A stretch of DNA of 64,000 nt from Bacteroidota bacterium (GCA_023386585.1 JAEWJM010000019.1:89984-153983); one strand, 5' to 3'. Positions 8,502-16,874 are shown, counted from the stretch's first letter. Translations and numbers: made by a program. Notes: generated by a model not told the origin, from the letters alone.

Positions 8502-10106
8502 ATGTTCCGCTACACAGACAACTTTGCGCACGACAGCCTCCCGCCCGAAGAACTTATGCCCGACTGCTCGTGGAACGATCCGGCTTTCGATTTGCCGTCA
8601 GATTTGAATTGCGCCCACCGGCTGCTCGATTTCCATATTGAAAACGGCAACGGTGACAGAATTGCGTTGCGCAGCTTCGGGAAAACGTGGACATACCAAG
8701 AACTGTATGAGAAATCAAACCAGATTGCGCATGTCCTTGTTGACGATCTCGGACTCGTAGATGGCAACCGCGTGCTGATCCGTTCGGCAAACAATCCCAT
8801 GATGGTCGCCTGTTGGTTCGCGGTTATCAAAGCCGGTGGAATCGTGGTTTCGACAATGCCTTTGCTTCGCGAAAAGGAACTTTCGGTAATGATTGATTGT
8901 GCCGAAATTTCACTGGCGCTTTGCGATTACCGTCTTGAAGAAGAGTTGGCCCAAGTAAAGTCTGATTTTTTAAAGCAATACATCACATTTGACGGCGCAG
9001 AAGATTCAATTTCAAAGCTTGACGTCCTGATGCACAACAAGCCGACGACATTTGAAAACTTCAAATCACCTGCAAATGCAATTTGCCTGATCGGATTTAC
9101 ATCGGGAACGACAGGCAAGCCAAAAATGACTTCTCATTACCATAAAGACATTTTGCTTATCTGCGAAGCCTTTCCGCGCTATGCGCTGCAACCTGTGCCC
9201 GATGATATTTTTACGGGTAGTCCGCCTCTCGGTTTCACATTCGGCCTTGGCGGATTGGTGCTTTTCCCACTCTATTTTGGCGCATCCACATTTTTGATCG
9301 AAAAACCGACACCTGACAACCTTTTGCAGGCGATTCAGGATTTTAAGATTACAACATGTTTTACTGCACCGACGGCTTGGCGTGTAATAACCACCAAAGT
9401 TGGGGATTACGATATCTCGTCGCTTCAAAAGTGCATTTCTGCAGGTGAGACGCTTCCTGCTAAAGTGTGGCAGGATTGGTACGATGCAACGGGATTGACG
9501 ATAATTGACGGAATTGGATCCACTGAAATACTGCATATTTTCATATCGTCGAACTTTCAAAATATGAAAAAAGGCGCAACCGGATTGCCGGTTTTTGGTT
9601 ACGAGGCAAAAATCATCGACAGTGCCGGAAATGATCTTCCACCAGGAGAACCCGGACGTTTGGCAGTTCGCGGTGTTACAGGCTGCAAATACCTAAATCG
9701 CGAGGACAAGCAGCGGGAATATGTCGAAAATGGCTGGAACATCACCGGGGATATTTTCAAAAAAGACGAAGACGGATTTTATTGGTTCGTCGCGCGTGGC
9801 GATGACATGATTATCTCTTCCGGTTACAACATCGGCGCCGTTGAAGTCGAAAGCGTTTTGCTGACTCATCCGGAAGTCGCCGAATGTGCAGTGGTTGGAC
9901 TTCCCGATGACGAACGTGGAATGGTCGTTTGTGCGCATGTTGTCCTCAAGCAGCATTCGAAATCGTGTGACGAGTTGAAAAAAGCAATGCAGGATTGGTT
10001 TAAGGACAATGCTGCGCCATACAAATATCCGCGGGTGATCAATTTTATTGAGTCGCTTCCGAAAACTGAGACAGGAAAAATCCAGCGGTTTAAACTAAAA
10101 AATTGA
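8502..10106 (+). CDS. Aryl-CoA ligase (2-aminobenzoate/benzoate-CoA ligase type)
   Basis: A 534-residue ANL-superfamily adenylate-forming ligase. It shows FTSGTTGKPKMTSH (P-loop), the GSTEILHIF acyl-pocket motif, TGDIF and ARGDDMIISSGYNIG hinge region, and the C-terminal catalytic lysine in KTETGKIQRFK. The N-terminal pattern DNFAHDSLPPEE is like that of 2-aminobenzoate-CoA ligases. It should activate the aromatic acid to the CoA ester used by the fused monooxygenase. The ATG at 8502 is chosen over an in-frame TTG at 8493 that overlaps the previous stop codon. Whether salicylate or anthranilate is preferred cannot be told from motifs. Confidence 0.88.
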   Translation: MFRYTDNFAHDSLPPEELMPDCSWNDPAFDLPSDLNCAHRLLDFHIENGNGDRIALRSFGKTWTYQELYEKSNQIAHVLVDDLGLVDGNRVLIRSANNPMMVACWFAVIKAGGIVVSTMPLLREKELSVMIDCAEISLALCDYRLEEELAQVKSDFLKQYITFDGAEDSISKLDVLMHNKPTTFENFKSPANAICLIGFTSGTTGKPKMTSHYHKDILLICEAFPRYALQPVPDDIFTGSPPLGFTFGLGGLVLFPLYFGASTFLIEKPTPDNLLQAIQDFKITTCFTAPTAWRVITTKVGDYDISSLQKCISAGETLPAKVWQDWYDATGLTIIDGIGSTEILHIFISSNFQNMKKGATGLPVFGYEAKIIDSAGNDLPPGEPGRLAVRGVTGCKYLNREDKQREYVENGWNITGDIFKKDEDGFYWFVARGDDMIISSGYNIGAVEVESVLLTHPEVAECAVVGLPDDERGMVVCAHVVLKQHSKSCDELKKAMQDWFKDNAAPYKYPRVINFIESLPKTETGKIQRFKLKN

Positions 10107-10110
10107 AACC

Positions 10111-11691
10111 ATGAGAAAAGTTTTCGTCTGGTTCAGCGTCGGGCTGTTGCTGCTCACGGCCATGCTCACTTATATCAATTTGAAATTCATATTCTTATTG
10201 ATTTTCTTCATTCCTATCATTGTCATGGGATTTTACGACATGTACCAGTCGAAACATACGATCAAAAGGAATTTCCCATTGTTGGGCCGTATGCGGTACT
10301 TACTCGAAGGCATCGGACCTGAAATGCGGCAGTATTTCATAGAAACCAATACCGATGGAAGGCCTTTCAATCGATTGCAACGAAGCCTGGTTTATCAGCG
10401 CAGCAAGAAGGAAAATGACATGCATCCATTCGGAACGCAACTCGATGTTTATGATGAAGGCTACCAATGGGTGAACCACAGCATCCGCGCCATTGCGTTT
10501 GCAGATATCGATCAGAATCCGAAGGTACGTATCGGGTCATCACAATGCACGCGGCCCTATTCTGCCAGCCTGTTCAACATCAGCGCGATGAGTTATGGAT
10601 CATTGAGTAAAAACGCGATCATTGCCCTGAATGAAGGCGCAAAAATCGGCGGCTTCTATCACAATACCGGCGAAGGCGGTTTGTCGCCTTACCATTTGGG
10701 CGGTGGCGACGTTGTTTGGAATATCGGAACCGCATACTTTAGCTGTCGGGATGACTTCGGAGTTTTTTCCCTCGAACAGTTCACGAAACGCGCCCATTAC
10801 GAGAATGTCAAAATGATCGAGATCAAGTTTTCTCAAGGTGCGAAACCCGGCCACGGAGGAATTTTGCCAAAAGAAAAAGTTACCGATGAAATCGCTGCGA
10901 TCAGGCTGGTGAAAAAAGGAGGCGACATCATTTCTCCGCCAAGGCATTCTGCATTCACAACTCCATTGCAACTGATGGGTTTCGTAAGGACACTTCGCGA
11001 AGCTTCCGGCGGAAAGCCGATCGGAATGAAGTTTTGCGTCGGCAATAAGTCGGAATTTCTCGCGATTTGCAAAGCAATGGTCGAAACCAAGACTTATTTT
11101 GATTTTATTACCGTTGATGGCGGGGAAGGCGGAACAGGAGCTGCGCCACAGGAATATTCTGACCATGTCGGAATGCCGTTGCGCGATGCACTCGCGTTTG
11201 TTTACGACGCTCTGGTTGGATTCGATTTAAAGCATGAGATAAAGATCATTGCAAGCGGTAAAGTCATAAGCGGTTTCGATATTATCAGGGCGCTTTCGAT
11301 GGGCGCAGATCTTTGCAACTCGGCACGAGGGATGATGTTCGCGCTTGGTTGTATCCAGGCACTGGAATGTCACAACAATACTTGCCCGACCGGAGTGGCA
11401 ACCCAGGATCCAAAACTCACCAAAGGACTTGTTCCTGAAGAAAAAAGCGTTCGCGTGGCGCGGTACCAGCACGAAACCGTCCGGGCGGCAATGGAACTTA
11501 TGGCTTCGGCCGGGATCGACCATCCTGACAACGTCGGACGTGACCTGGTGAGCATGCGAATCGACAAAACCCATATCTCAAAATTCTCAGAGCTTTTCCC
11601 CGAATTGAAAAAGGGATGTTTGCTGCAGGCTGAAACCGTACCCGATAATTTATATTACGACTGGAAAGCTGCAAGTTCGGAAAGCTTTTAA
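10111..11691 (+). CDS. FMN-binding glutamate synthase family protein, membrane-anchored
   Basis: A 526-residue protein with two N-terminal transmembrane helices (about residues 5-46) and a cytoplasmic FMN-binding barrel like the central domain of the glutamate synthase large subunit (PF01645). Visible features are GEGGLSPYH, GAKPGHGGILP, the phosphate-binding TVDGGEGGTGAAP, and a cysteine cluster CHNNTCPTGVATQDP that in GltB ligates the 3Fe-4S centre. The glutaminase domain of true GltB is absent. It starts 4 bases after the ligase gene, clearly within the operon. Its reaction is not established for stand-alone members; in this setting it may pass ammonium or electrons connected with an amino-aromatic substrate. 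Confidence 0.85.
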   Translation: MRKVFVWFSVGLLLLTAMLTYINLKFIFLLIFFIPIIVMGFYDMYQSKHTIKRNFPLLGRMRYLLEGIGPEMRQYFIETNTDGRPFNRLQRSLVYQRSKKENDMHPFGTQLDVYDEGYQWVNHSIRAIAFADIDQNPKVRIGSSQCTRPYSASLFNISAMSYGSLSKNAIIALNEGAKIGGFYHNTGEGGLSPYHLGGGDVVWNIGTAYFSCRDDFGVFSLEQFTKRAHYENVKMIEIKFSQGAKPGHGGILPKEKVTDEIAAIRLVKKGGDIISPPRHSAFTTPLQLMGFVRTLREASGGKPIGMKFCVGNKSEFLAICKAMVETKTYFDFITVDGGEGGTGAAPQEYSDHVGMPLRDALAFVYDALVGFDLKHEIKIIASGKVISGFDIIRALSMGADLCNSARGMMFALGCIQALECHNNTCPTGVATQDPKLTKGLVPEEKSVRVARYQHETVRAAMELMASAGIDHPDNVGRDLVSMRIDKTHISKFSELFPELKKGCLLQAETVPDNLYYDWKAASSESF

Positions 11692-11701
11692 ACACATCCT
11701 T

Positions 11702-12133
11702 ATGTTCAGAAAAAAAGAAAAAATACGCTTTAAACACGTCGATTATGCCGGAATCGTATTCTATCCCCGATTCCTCGAAATGCTCAATGACTTGGTTGAA
11801 GATTGGTTCGAAGAAGCGCTAGACAGACCGTTTTCCCGGATTCACGAGACAAACGGGATTCCAACAGTGGATTTAAAAGTCCAATTTAAAAAGCCGGCCC
11901 GCATTGGCGATCACCTGGAAAAGTTCCTCTGGGTGAAAAGCATCGGCGCGGCTGCTGTCACGTGTGGTTTCCGGTTTGAAGATGAGGGCGCCAACACTTG
12001 CCTTGAAGGCGAAGTCACTTTGGTGAATGTCGCCCTGAGTAAAGAAACCGGTAAGATTAAATCGGAACCATTCAGCGATGCCACGCGGTTACTGATTGAA
12101 AAATTTGTATTCGAAGATCCGCAGACGCTATAA
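11702..12133 (+). CDS. Acyl-CoA thioesterase, 4-hydroxybenzoyl-CoA thioesterase-like
   Basis: A 143-residue single hotdog-fold protein. The motif HVDYAGIVFYPRFLEMLND near the N-terminus contains the catalytic Asp and the helix seen in 4-hydroxybenzoyl-CoA thioesterases. It lies 10 bases after the FMN protein gene. In CoA-dependent salicylate catabolism an enzyme is needed to free gentisate from gentisyl-CoA before ring cleavage, and this is the only candidate in the island. Regeneration of free CoA from a hydroxylated aryl-CoA is therefore the likely role. Confidence 0.85.
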   Translation: MFRKKEKIRFKHVDYAGIVFYPRFLEMLNDLVEDWFEEALDRPFSRIHETNGIPTVDLKVQFKKPARIGDHLEKFLWVKSIGAAAVTCGFRFEDEGANTCLEGEVTLVNVALSKETGKIKSEPFSDATRLLIEKFVFEDPQTL

Positions 12134-12173
12134 CAGCCAATGCTTTTCGTATTTTTATAGCTAAATTTTTAAA

Positions 12174-13157
12174 ATGGAATTCTCCAGATTCAAGGCTGCC
12201 TCAGTCCAGACGTCACCCGTTTTTCTTGATGTCGATAAAACGATCGACAAAGCTTTGTCATTCATTTCGGAGGCCGCGTCAAATGGCGCGCAACTCGTCG
12301 CATTTCCCGAAGTCTTCGTTGCAGGTTACCCCTATTGGAACTGGATCATGACGCCGGTTCAGGGAAGTTCGTGGTACGAAAAATTATATCGGAATTCTGT
12401 ATTGGCAGACGGTCCGGAAATCGCTAAAATCTGCAAGGCTGCTGCCGATAATAATTGCCATGTTGTCATTGGGATTAACGAGCGCGGCGAAAGCTATGGC
12501 GAGATTTACAATACAAATCTAATCATCGACAATAAAGGATCGATCGTTGGAAAGCACCGCAAATTGGTGCCAACATGGGCTGAAAAGCTCACATGGACTT
12601 CAGGCGACGGATCTTCATTAAAAGTTTACAAAACCGAAATCGGGCCGATTGGTACGCTAGCCTGCGGTGAAAATACCAATACGCTCGCTCGTTTTACCTT
12701 GCTCAGCCAGGGCGAATTGATCCACATTGCAAACTATATCTCGCTTCCCGTTGCGCCACCCGATTACAACATGGCAGAAGCGATCAAGATTCGCGCGGCA
12801 GCACATTCTTTTGAGGGAAAACTCTTCACGGTCGTTTCGTGCTCGACCATTTCAAAAGAAATTATCGAAGCGATGAAACCCGATGTGCCGAATGCCGATG
12901 AACTGCTGACGCGTAAAAACTCCGCTTTTTCCGGGATTATAGGTCCGAACGGCGCCGTCGTTGGCGAACCGCTGATTGATGAGGAAGGAATCGTTTACGC
13001 CGATATCGACCTTTCAAAATGCATCCAGCCAAAGCAAATGCACGACATTCTTGGCCATTACAACCGATTTGACATTTTCGACCTGCGCGTCAACACGGCG
13101 CCAACCCGAAAAATAACTTTTATTGATAATCATGAAGAATTTCAAAAGCCCAAATAA
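12174..13157 (+). CDS. Nitrilase-superfamily carbon-nitrogen hydrolase
   Basis: A 327-residue enzyme of nitrilase branch size. The Glu-Lys-Cys triad is complete: E46 in AFPEVFVAGYP, K130 in GKHRKLVPTWAEK and C164 in TLACGENTNTLAR. The tract CGENTN replaces the CWEH of classic aryl and aliphatic nitrilases, so the substrate could be a nitrile or an amide. No signal peptide is visible, so it is cytoplasmic. It lies between the thioesterase and ring-cleavage genes with a 40-base upstream gap. It would release ammonia from an intermediate or from a nitrile form of the aromatic acid. Note that C-N hydrolases are not part of known salicylate-gentisate routes. Confidence 0.85.
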   Translation: MEFSRFKAASVQTSPVFLDVDKTIDKALSFISEAASNGAQLVAFPEVFVAGYPYWNWIMTPVQGSSWYEKLYRNSVLADGPEIAKICKAAADNNCHVVIGINERGESYGEIYNTNLIIDNKGSIVGKHRKLVPTWAEKLTWTSGDGSSLKVYKTEIGPIGTLACGENTNTLARFTLLSQGELIHIANYISLPVAPPDYNMAEAIKIRAAAHSFEGKLFTVVSCSTISKEIIEAMKPDVPNADELLTRKNSAFSGIIGPNGAVVGEPLIDEEGIVYADIDLSKCIQPKQMHDILGHYNRFDIFDLRVNTAPTRKITFIDNHEEFQKPK

Positions 13158-13260
13158 GCCGTACCTCGTTCGTCATTTGGCATTCGACCTTCGGCATTTA
13201 TCGTTCGACTTTTGACTTCGTTCAACTTTCAACTCTTGACATTCAACTTACAACCAAACT
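13158..13260. repeat. Low-complexity TTCG/TTTGAC-rich intergenic tract
   Basis: The spacer before the dioxygenase gene consists of repeated short phrases such as TTCGTCATTTGGCATTCGAC, CATTTATCGTTCGAC and CAACTTTCAACTC. Phrases of the same kind appear, in reverse orientation, in the spacer at 49107-49211. No reading frame or clear hairpin is seen. It is probably decayed short-repeat sequence of the sort common between flavobacterial genes, with the downstream promoter, if any, near its end. Confidence 0.5.
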
Positions 13261-14370
13261 ATGGAAGCAAAATATTCTGATGACGTACTCGGCCGTGCAC
13301 GGGTTCAGGACACTCCCGAACTCGAGGCGTATTATGCCGAACTGAAAAGCCTGGGCGCCGGCGCGCTGTGGACGGTGGCAAACGACATCGAGCCATGGGA
13401 ACCGCGAACCTCGTCGGTTCCGATGCTTTGGCGATACGACGATCTGCGCGAACTCGTACTGAAATCATCGGAACTTGTCACTCCGGAACAGGCCGGCCGT
13501 CGTGTGGTTTACCTGGTGAATGACAAACGGCGCGATGTCAGCGCTGCGGTTGGTTGGCTTTACACCGGAATTCAGGTCACACGTCCCGGCGAGAGCACAT
13601 CCGCGCATCGCCATAAAGCTTCGGCACTTCGTTTTATTATGGAAGGCGCTGGCGGTTACACTGTTGTGGATGGCAACAAGATCACTTTTGAGGTCAATGA
13701 TTTTGTCATTACGCCCAACTCTGCCTGGCACGAGCATGGCGTTGCTGAGGATGGAAAGACATGTATTTGGCAGGACGGACTCGACATTCCGCTTGTGAAT
13801 GCGCTCGAGGCCAATGATTATGCGGTTTTCGATGGGAAGCAACCATTAACTCGCCCAATCAATCATTCGCCAATGTCTTATGCGGCATCGGGTGTTATTC
13901 CCGCCGATGTAGTTTGGGACAAGCCTTATTCGCCGCTGTTTAAATATTCATGGAAACAGGTTTATCCCGCGCTTTTGGAAGCCGCACAGGTTCAGCAAGG
14001 TTCACCTTTCGACGGAATAATTATGCAATATTCCAACCCATTAACCGGAGGTCATGTGATGCAAACCATGGGCGCATCGATGCAATTGCTTCGTCCGGAC
14101 GAGCACACGCGGGCGCACAAGCACACGGGCTCGTTTGTTTACCAATGCGCGAAGGGAAAAGGTTATTCCGTCATTGGTGGCAAGCGCTACGACTGGAAAG
14201 AGCGTGATATTTTCTGCGTCCCATCGTGGGAATGGCACGAGCACGTGAACCTTTCCGAAACCGAAGATGCGTGCCTCTTTTCGTTCAATGATTTGCCGGT
14301 GATCGAGAAACTCGGGCTCTACCAGGAAAAAGCGTATGAAGACAATAACGGCTTTCAAAAACTGATTTAG
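13261..14370 (+). CDS. Gentisate 1,2-dioxygenase-like bicupin ring-cleavage enzyme
   Basis: A 369-residue protein with two cupin domains, the usual length of gentisate 1,2-dioxygenases. Cupin 1 has the Fe(II) ligand set H116-x-H118 (SAHRHKASALRF) with H157 or H159 in AWHEHG; cupin 2 has H286-x-H288 (RAHKHTGSF) and H326/H328 in WEWHEHVN. Members cleave the bond between the carboxyl-bearing C1 and the C2 carbon of gentisate to give maleylpyruvate; relatives act on salicylate, 5-aminosalicylate or 5-nitrosalicylate. Both cupins keeping full His sets is noteworthy, as only the N-terminal one is usually iron-loaded. Downstream FAH and maleate isomerase genes agree with this reaction. Confidence 0.88.
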   Translation: MEAKYSDDVLGRARVQDTPELEAYYAELKSLGAGALWTVANDIEPWEPRTSSVPMLWRYDDLRELVLKSSELVTPEQAGRRVVYLVNDKRRDVSAAVGWLYTGIQVTRPGESTSAHRHKASALRFIMEGAGGYTVVDGNKITFEVNDFVITPNSAWHEHGVAEDGKTCIWQDGLDIPLVNALEANDYAVFDGKQPLTRPINHSPMSYAASGVIPADVVWDKPYSPLFKYSWKQVYPALLEAAQVQQGSPFDGIIMQYSNPLTGGHVMQTMGASMQLLRPDEHTRAHKHTGSFVYQCAKGKGYSVIGGKRYDWKERDIFCVPSWEWHEHVNLSETEDACLFSFNDLPVIEKLGLYQEKAYEDNNGFQKLI

Positions 14371-14475
14371 AAGCCGGGAACCTGCTGTTCGCTAAATCTT
14401 TTCTTTGAAACCTCAAAGGTTTTCAAAACCTTTGAGGTTTAGAAAAGGATATCGCTTCCATCAGGGCTAGGCTTC
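14370..14475 (-). repeat. REPIN-like palindromic element, copy 2
   Basis: The spacer holds a perfect 16+1+16-base palindrome (14408-14440; arms read AAACCTCAAAGGTTTT) inside outer arms CCTGCTGTTCGCTAAATCTTTT and AAAAGGATATCGCTTCCATC, with GAAGCC/GGCTTC at its ends. On the minus strand it reads in the same order as the element at 50534-50665. It begins at the last base of the dioxygenase stop codon and could fold as a strong hairpin in the operon transcript, possibly weakening transcription of the downstream genes. Confidence 0.75.
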
Positions 14476-14503
14476 TTAACAAAGAAAGAAGGAACACTCT
14501 AAA

Positions 14504-14686
14504 ATGAAAAAGTACCAGATAATCGCTGCATTCCGCTTCCTGCTCTACCTGATTGCGTTTTCGGCTGTTTTTATCGGGATTTTCATGGTTCTCGCCTACA
14601 AAGACCTGATGCGTGACATCGGGTTTTTCCTGCTAACATTTTTCTCGGCAATGATACTGCTGGGCTTAACTCAAAAACCAAGATAA
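14504..14686 (+). CDS. Small membrane protein, unknown function
   Basis: A 60-residue protein starting MKKYQIIAAFRF with two hydrophobic helices (about residues 8-29 and 38-54) and short basic ends. It is not recognised. It ends one base before the start of the FAH-family gene (TAATATG), so it is translated from the island's message. Role in the aromatic pathway is not apparent. Confidence 0.6.
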   Translation: MKKYQIIAAFRFLLYLIAFSAVFIGIFMVLAYKDLMRDIGFFLLTFFSAMILLGLTQKPR

Positions 14687-14687
14687 T

Positions 14688-15602
14688 ATGAAATTTGTTA
14701 CCTATACGGTCAACGACTCAGAACAAAAGCTCGGAATCCTGCAGAAGGACACCATTCTGGAATTCCAGGGCTTCGCGCATAAGACTAACCTTTCAGTGCC
14801 CTCAACAATGCTTGAGCTTATAGATGGCGGCGAGGAAATGCTTCACACAATTGGGCAAGCAGTAAAAACTGCCAGCGAAAATGTAATTTCCACATCGAGT
14901 ATTCCGCTTTCGGAGGCAACGCTGCTCGCTCCCATTCCGCGCCCCCGGAAAAACATAATCGGAATTGGCCTCAATTATACCGAACACGTTGCCGAAAGTG
15001 CGCGCTCGCTTGATACTTCAAAGGAATTGCCCCAGCAGCCGATCATTTTTTCAAAACCGCCTACAACGGTTACGGGAACAAACACTTTCATTTTGCATAA
15101 TACCAAACTCACGCAGCAACTCGATTGGGAAGTTGAACTCGCGGTCGTAATCGGGAAAAAAGGAAAGTATGTCAAAAAAGAAGATGCGATGGATTACGTT
15201 TACGGATATTCGGTTATAAACGATATTAGTGCTCGCGATTGCCGGCGTTCCGGACAATGGATCGTGTCGAAAGGGCAAGACACGTTTGCACCTATGGGTC
15301 CGTGTTTAGTGACAAAAGACGAAATTACCGATCCGCAAAACCTGGAACTTTCGCTACAACTGAACGGAGTAGAAAAGCAGCGTTCCAACACAAAATTCAT
15401 GTTGTTCGACATAGCCGACCTGATCGTTGATCTGAGTACGGTTTTTACGCTCGAACCCGGAGATATAATCGCTACGGGAACTCCGGCTGGTGTCGGCGCC
15501 GGCCGCAATCCGCAGGAATGGATGTGGGACGGCGATGTTGTTGAAGCGACCGTCGAAGGAATCGGGACGATCGTCAACACGGTTAAGGCAATTAATAATT
15601 AG
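14688..15602 (+). CDS. Fumarylacetoacetate hydrolase family protein (acylpyruvate hydrolase)
   Basis: A 304-residue FAH-family enzyme. The metal-binding segment DWEVELAVVIGK and the C-terminal signature GDIIATGTPAGVG are present. It should hydrolyse the ring-cleavage acylpyruvate to pyruvate and a C4 acid. Because a maleate isomerase follows and no maleylpyruvate isomerase is seen, direct hydrolysis of maleylpyruvate (or its amide analogue) to maleate plus pyruvate is the simplest reading. It follows the small membrane protein by one base. Confidence 0.87.
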   Translation: MKFVTYTVNDSEQKLGILQKDTILEFQGFAHKTNLSVPSTMLELIDGGEEMLHTIGQAVKTASENVISTSSIPLSEATLLAPIPRPRKNIIGIGLNYTEHVAESARSLDTSKELPQQPIIFSKPPTTVTGTNTFILHNTKLTQQLDWEVELAVVIGKKGKYVKKEDAMDYVYGYSVINDISARDCRRSGQWIVSKGQDTFAPMGPCLVTKDEITDPQNLELSLQLNGVEKQRSNTKFMLFDIADLIVDLSTVFTLEPGDIIATGTPAGVGAGRNPQEWMWDGDVVEATVEGIGTIVNTVKAINN

Positions 15603-15637
15603 TAGTTAAAAATTAATATTTAATAAATAATGATTCG

Positions 15638-15724
15638 TTGGGGCGCGTTAGCGATGGCAGCGGAAATCCTTGCGTAACCTGTGAAGCAAGATTGAAGCGG
15701 ACAGCGCGGCCGAAGGCAACGCCC
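15638..15724 (-). repeat. REPIN-like palindromic element, copy 3
   Basis: On the plus strand the element reads GGGGCGCGTTAGCGATGGCAGCGGAAATCCTT, a short middle, then AAGATTGAAGCGGACAGC and GGCCGAAGGCAACGCCC in two pieces; the ends GGGGCG and CGCCC are inverted. The inner half-sites (AGCGGAAATCCTT and AAGATTGAAGCG) match those of the other copies in this window. It separates the FAH gene from the maleate isomerase gene and contains no plausible gene. Confidence 0.7.
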
Positions 15725-15742
15725 GGAAAATTAAAAAATCAA

Positions 15743-16492
15743 ATGAAGAAAATTAGGATAGGCCAGATTGTGCCGTCATCAAATGTTACGATGGAAACCG
15801 AGATTCCGGCGATATTCAGAGCTCGTGAAACCATTTTGCCCGAACGATTCACCTTTCACTCGAGCCGGATGCGGATGAAAAAAGTCACCAAGGAAGAACT
15901 TGAGGCGATGGATGCTATGAGTTTGAAATGCGCGCAGGAACTTTCGGATGCGCACGTTGACGTGATGGGATATGCGTGCCTGGTCGCCATAATGAGCATG
16001 GGACGCGGTTATCATTGCGTTTCAGAGGCAAACCTCCATCGCGAAACCGAAAGCAACGGCTTCCCTACTCCGATTGTCACCAGCGCGGGAGCTTTGGTGG
16101 CCGGACTTCGGGCTCTGGGCGCGAAGAAAATTTCGATCATCACGCCGTATATGCGCCCGCTTACCGATTTGGTCGTTGATTATCTCGAACATCAGGGATT
16201 TGAGGTCGTCGATTCGATTGCGCTTGAAATTCCCGATAATTTAGAAGTCGCAGCGCAGGATCCGATGAATTTGTTGGAAATTTATAAGCGGCTTGATTTG
16301 ACCGGCGTGGATGTAATTGTGGCTTCGTGCTGTGTGCAAATGCCTTCGCTTGAGGCAATTGACCTTATCGAAAAAGAGTCCGGAATTCCAGTAACATCGG
16401 CTGCGGTTTGCACAACTTATGAGATGATGAAGAAGCTTAATCTGCAAGCAAAAGCGCCCATTGGTGGCAGCCTTCTCTCGGGCACATATTGA
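15743..16492 (+). CDS. Maleate isomerase (maleate cis-trans isomerase)
   Basis: A 249-residue Asp/Glu racemase-superfamily protein. The N-terminus IVPSSNVTMETEIP (residues 9-22) is the substrate-carboxylate binding motif of maleate isomerases. The two catalytic cysteines are at C79 (VMGYACLVA) and C196/C197 (VASCCVQMPS), near positions 76 and 194 of characterised enzymes. It converts maleate to fumarate, which enters the citric acid cycle. The ATG at 15743 is chosen because the longer frame reads through the repeat element. It ends the island: no other pathway gene follows. Confidence 0.88.
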   Translation: MKKIRIGQIVPSSNVTMETEIPAIFRARETILPERFTFHSSRMRMKKVTKEELEAMDAMSLKCAQELSDAHVDVMGYACLVAIMSMGRGYHCVSEANLHRETESNGFPTPIVTSAGALVAGLRALGAKKISIITPYMRPLTDLVVDYLEHQGFEVVDSIALEIPDNLEVAAQDPMNLLEIYKRLDLTGVDVIVASCCVQMPSLEAIDLIEKESGIPVTSAAVCTTYEMMKKLNLQAKAPIGGSLLSGTY

Positions 16493-16584
16493 GACTTGCG
16501 AAATTATATAACTATTTACGCAAACGATGTAAATTCCGGAGCGGCTGTTTGGATGATATTTGTAAAAACCAAACCCACCAGAAC

Positions 16585-16749
16585 ATGAGAAAGCTGCACA
16601 CTTCACAGGAAAACTACAACAACGCCGACGCCGACCTGAAGAACATCATCCGAATCAACAGCATTAATGATATGGATGAAGAGTTTGATTTCGATTTTGA
16701 TTACGATCCAAACGAAATGTATTACGCCTTGGCGAACGAAAAGAAATAA
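16585..16749 (+). CDS. Small acidic protein, unknown function
   Basis: A 54-residue protein from MRKLHTSQ with a strongly acidic Asp/Glu-Phe stretch (EEFDFDFDYD) near the C-terminus. It is not recognised. The start is the ATG at 16585; the longer in-frame extension is rich in Arg/Cys and unlike coding sequence. A TATTTG box about 28 bases upstream could be a promoter. A strong terminator overlaps its stop codon, so it is probably a single-gene unit. Confidence 0.55.
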   Translation: MRKLHTSQENYNNADADLKNIIRINSINDMDEEFDFDFDYDPNEMYYALANEKK

Positions 16750-16770
16750 GCTGGTTTTCCAGCTTTTTTT
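16748..16770 (+). terminator. Rho-independent terminator
   Basis: Stem AAGCTGG/CCAGCTT (16748-16754 and 16759-16765) with a TTTT loop and a run of five further T bases. It overlaps the stop codon of the small acidic protein gene. A second GC-rich hairpin (16779-16802, followed by TTTT) lies just downstream. Confidence 0.85.
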
Positions 16771-16874
16771 ATCTGCTGCCGCTGCAGATCGTCTTCTGCG
16801 GCTTTTCAGCTTTCCAAATAATTCTTAATTTTATTCCGCTTGCAAGGATTGTTTAAACAGCAACGTTTATCGCT

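Noticed and set aside
14400..14445. Ordinary rho-independent terminator after the dioxygenase gene
   Set aside because: The palindrome is part of a longer dispersed element found at 50534-50665 as well, and lacks a distinct T tract beyond its own arms; it is annotated as a repeat.
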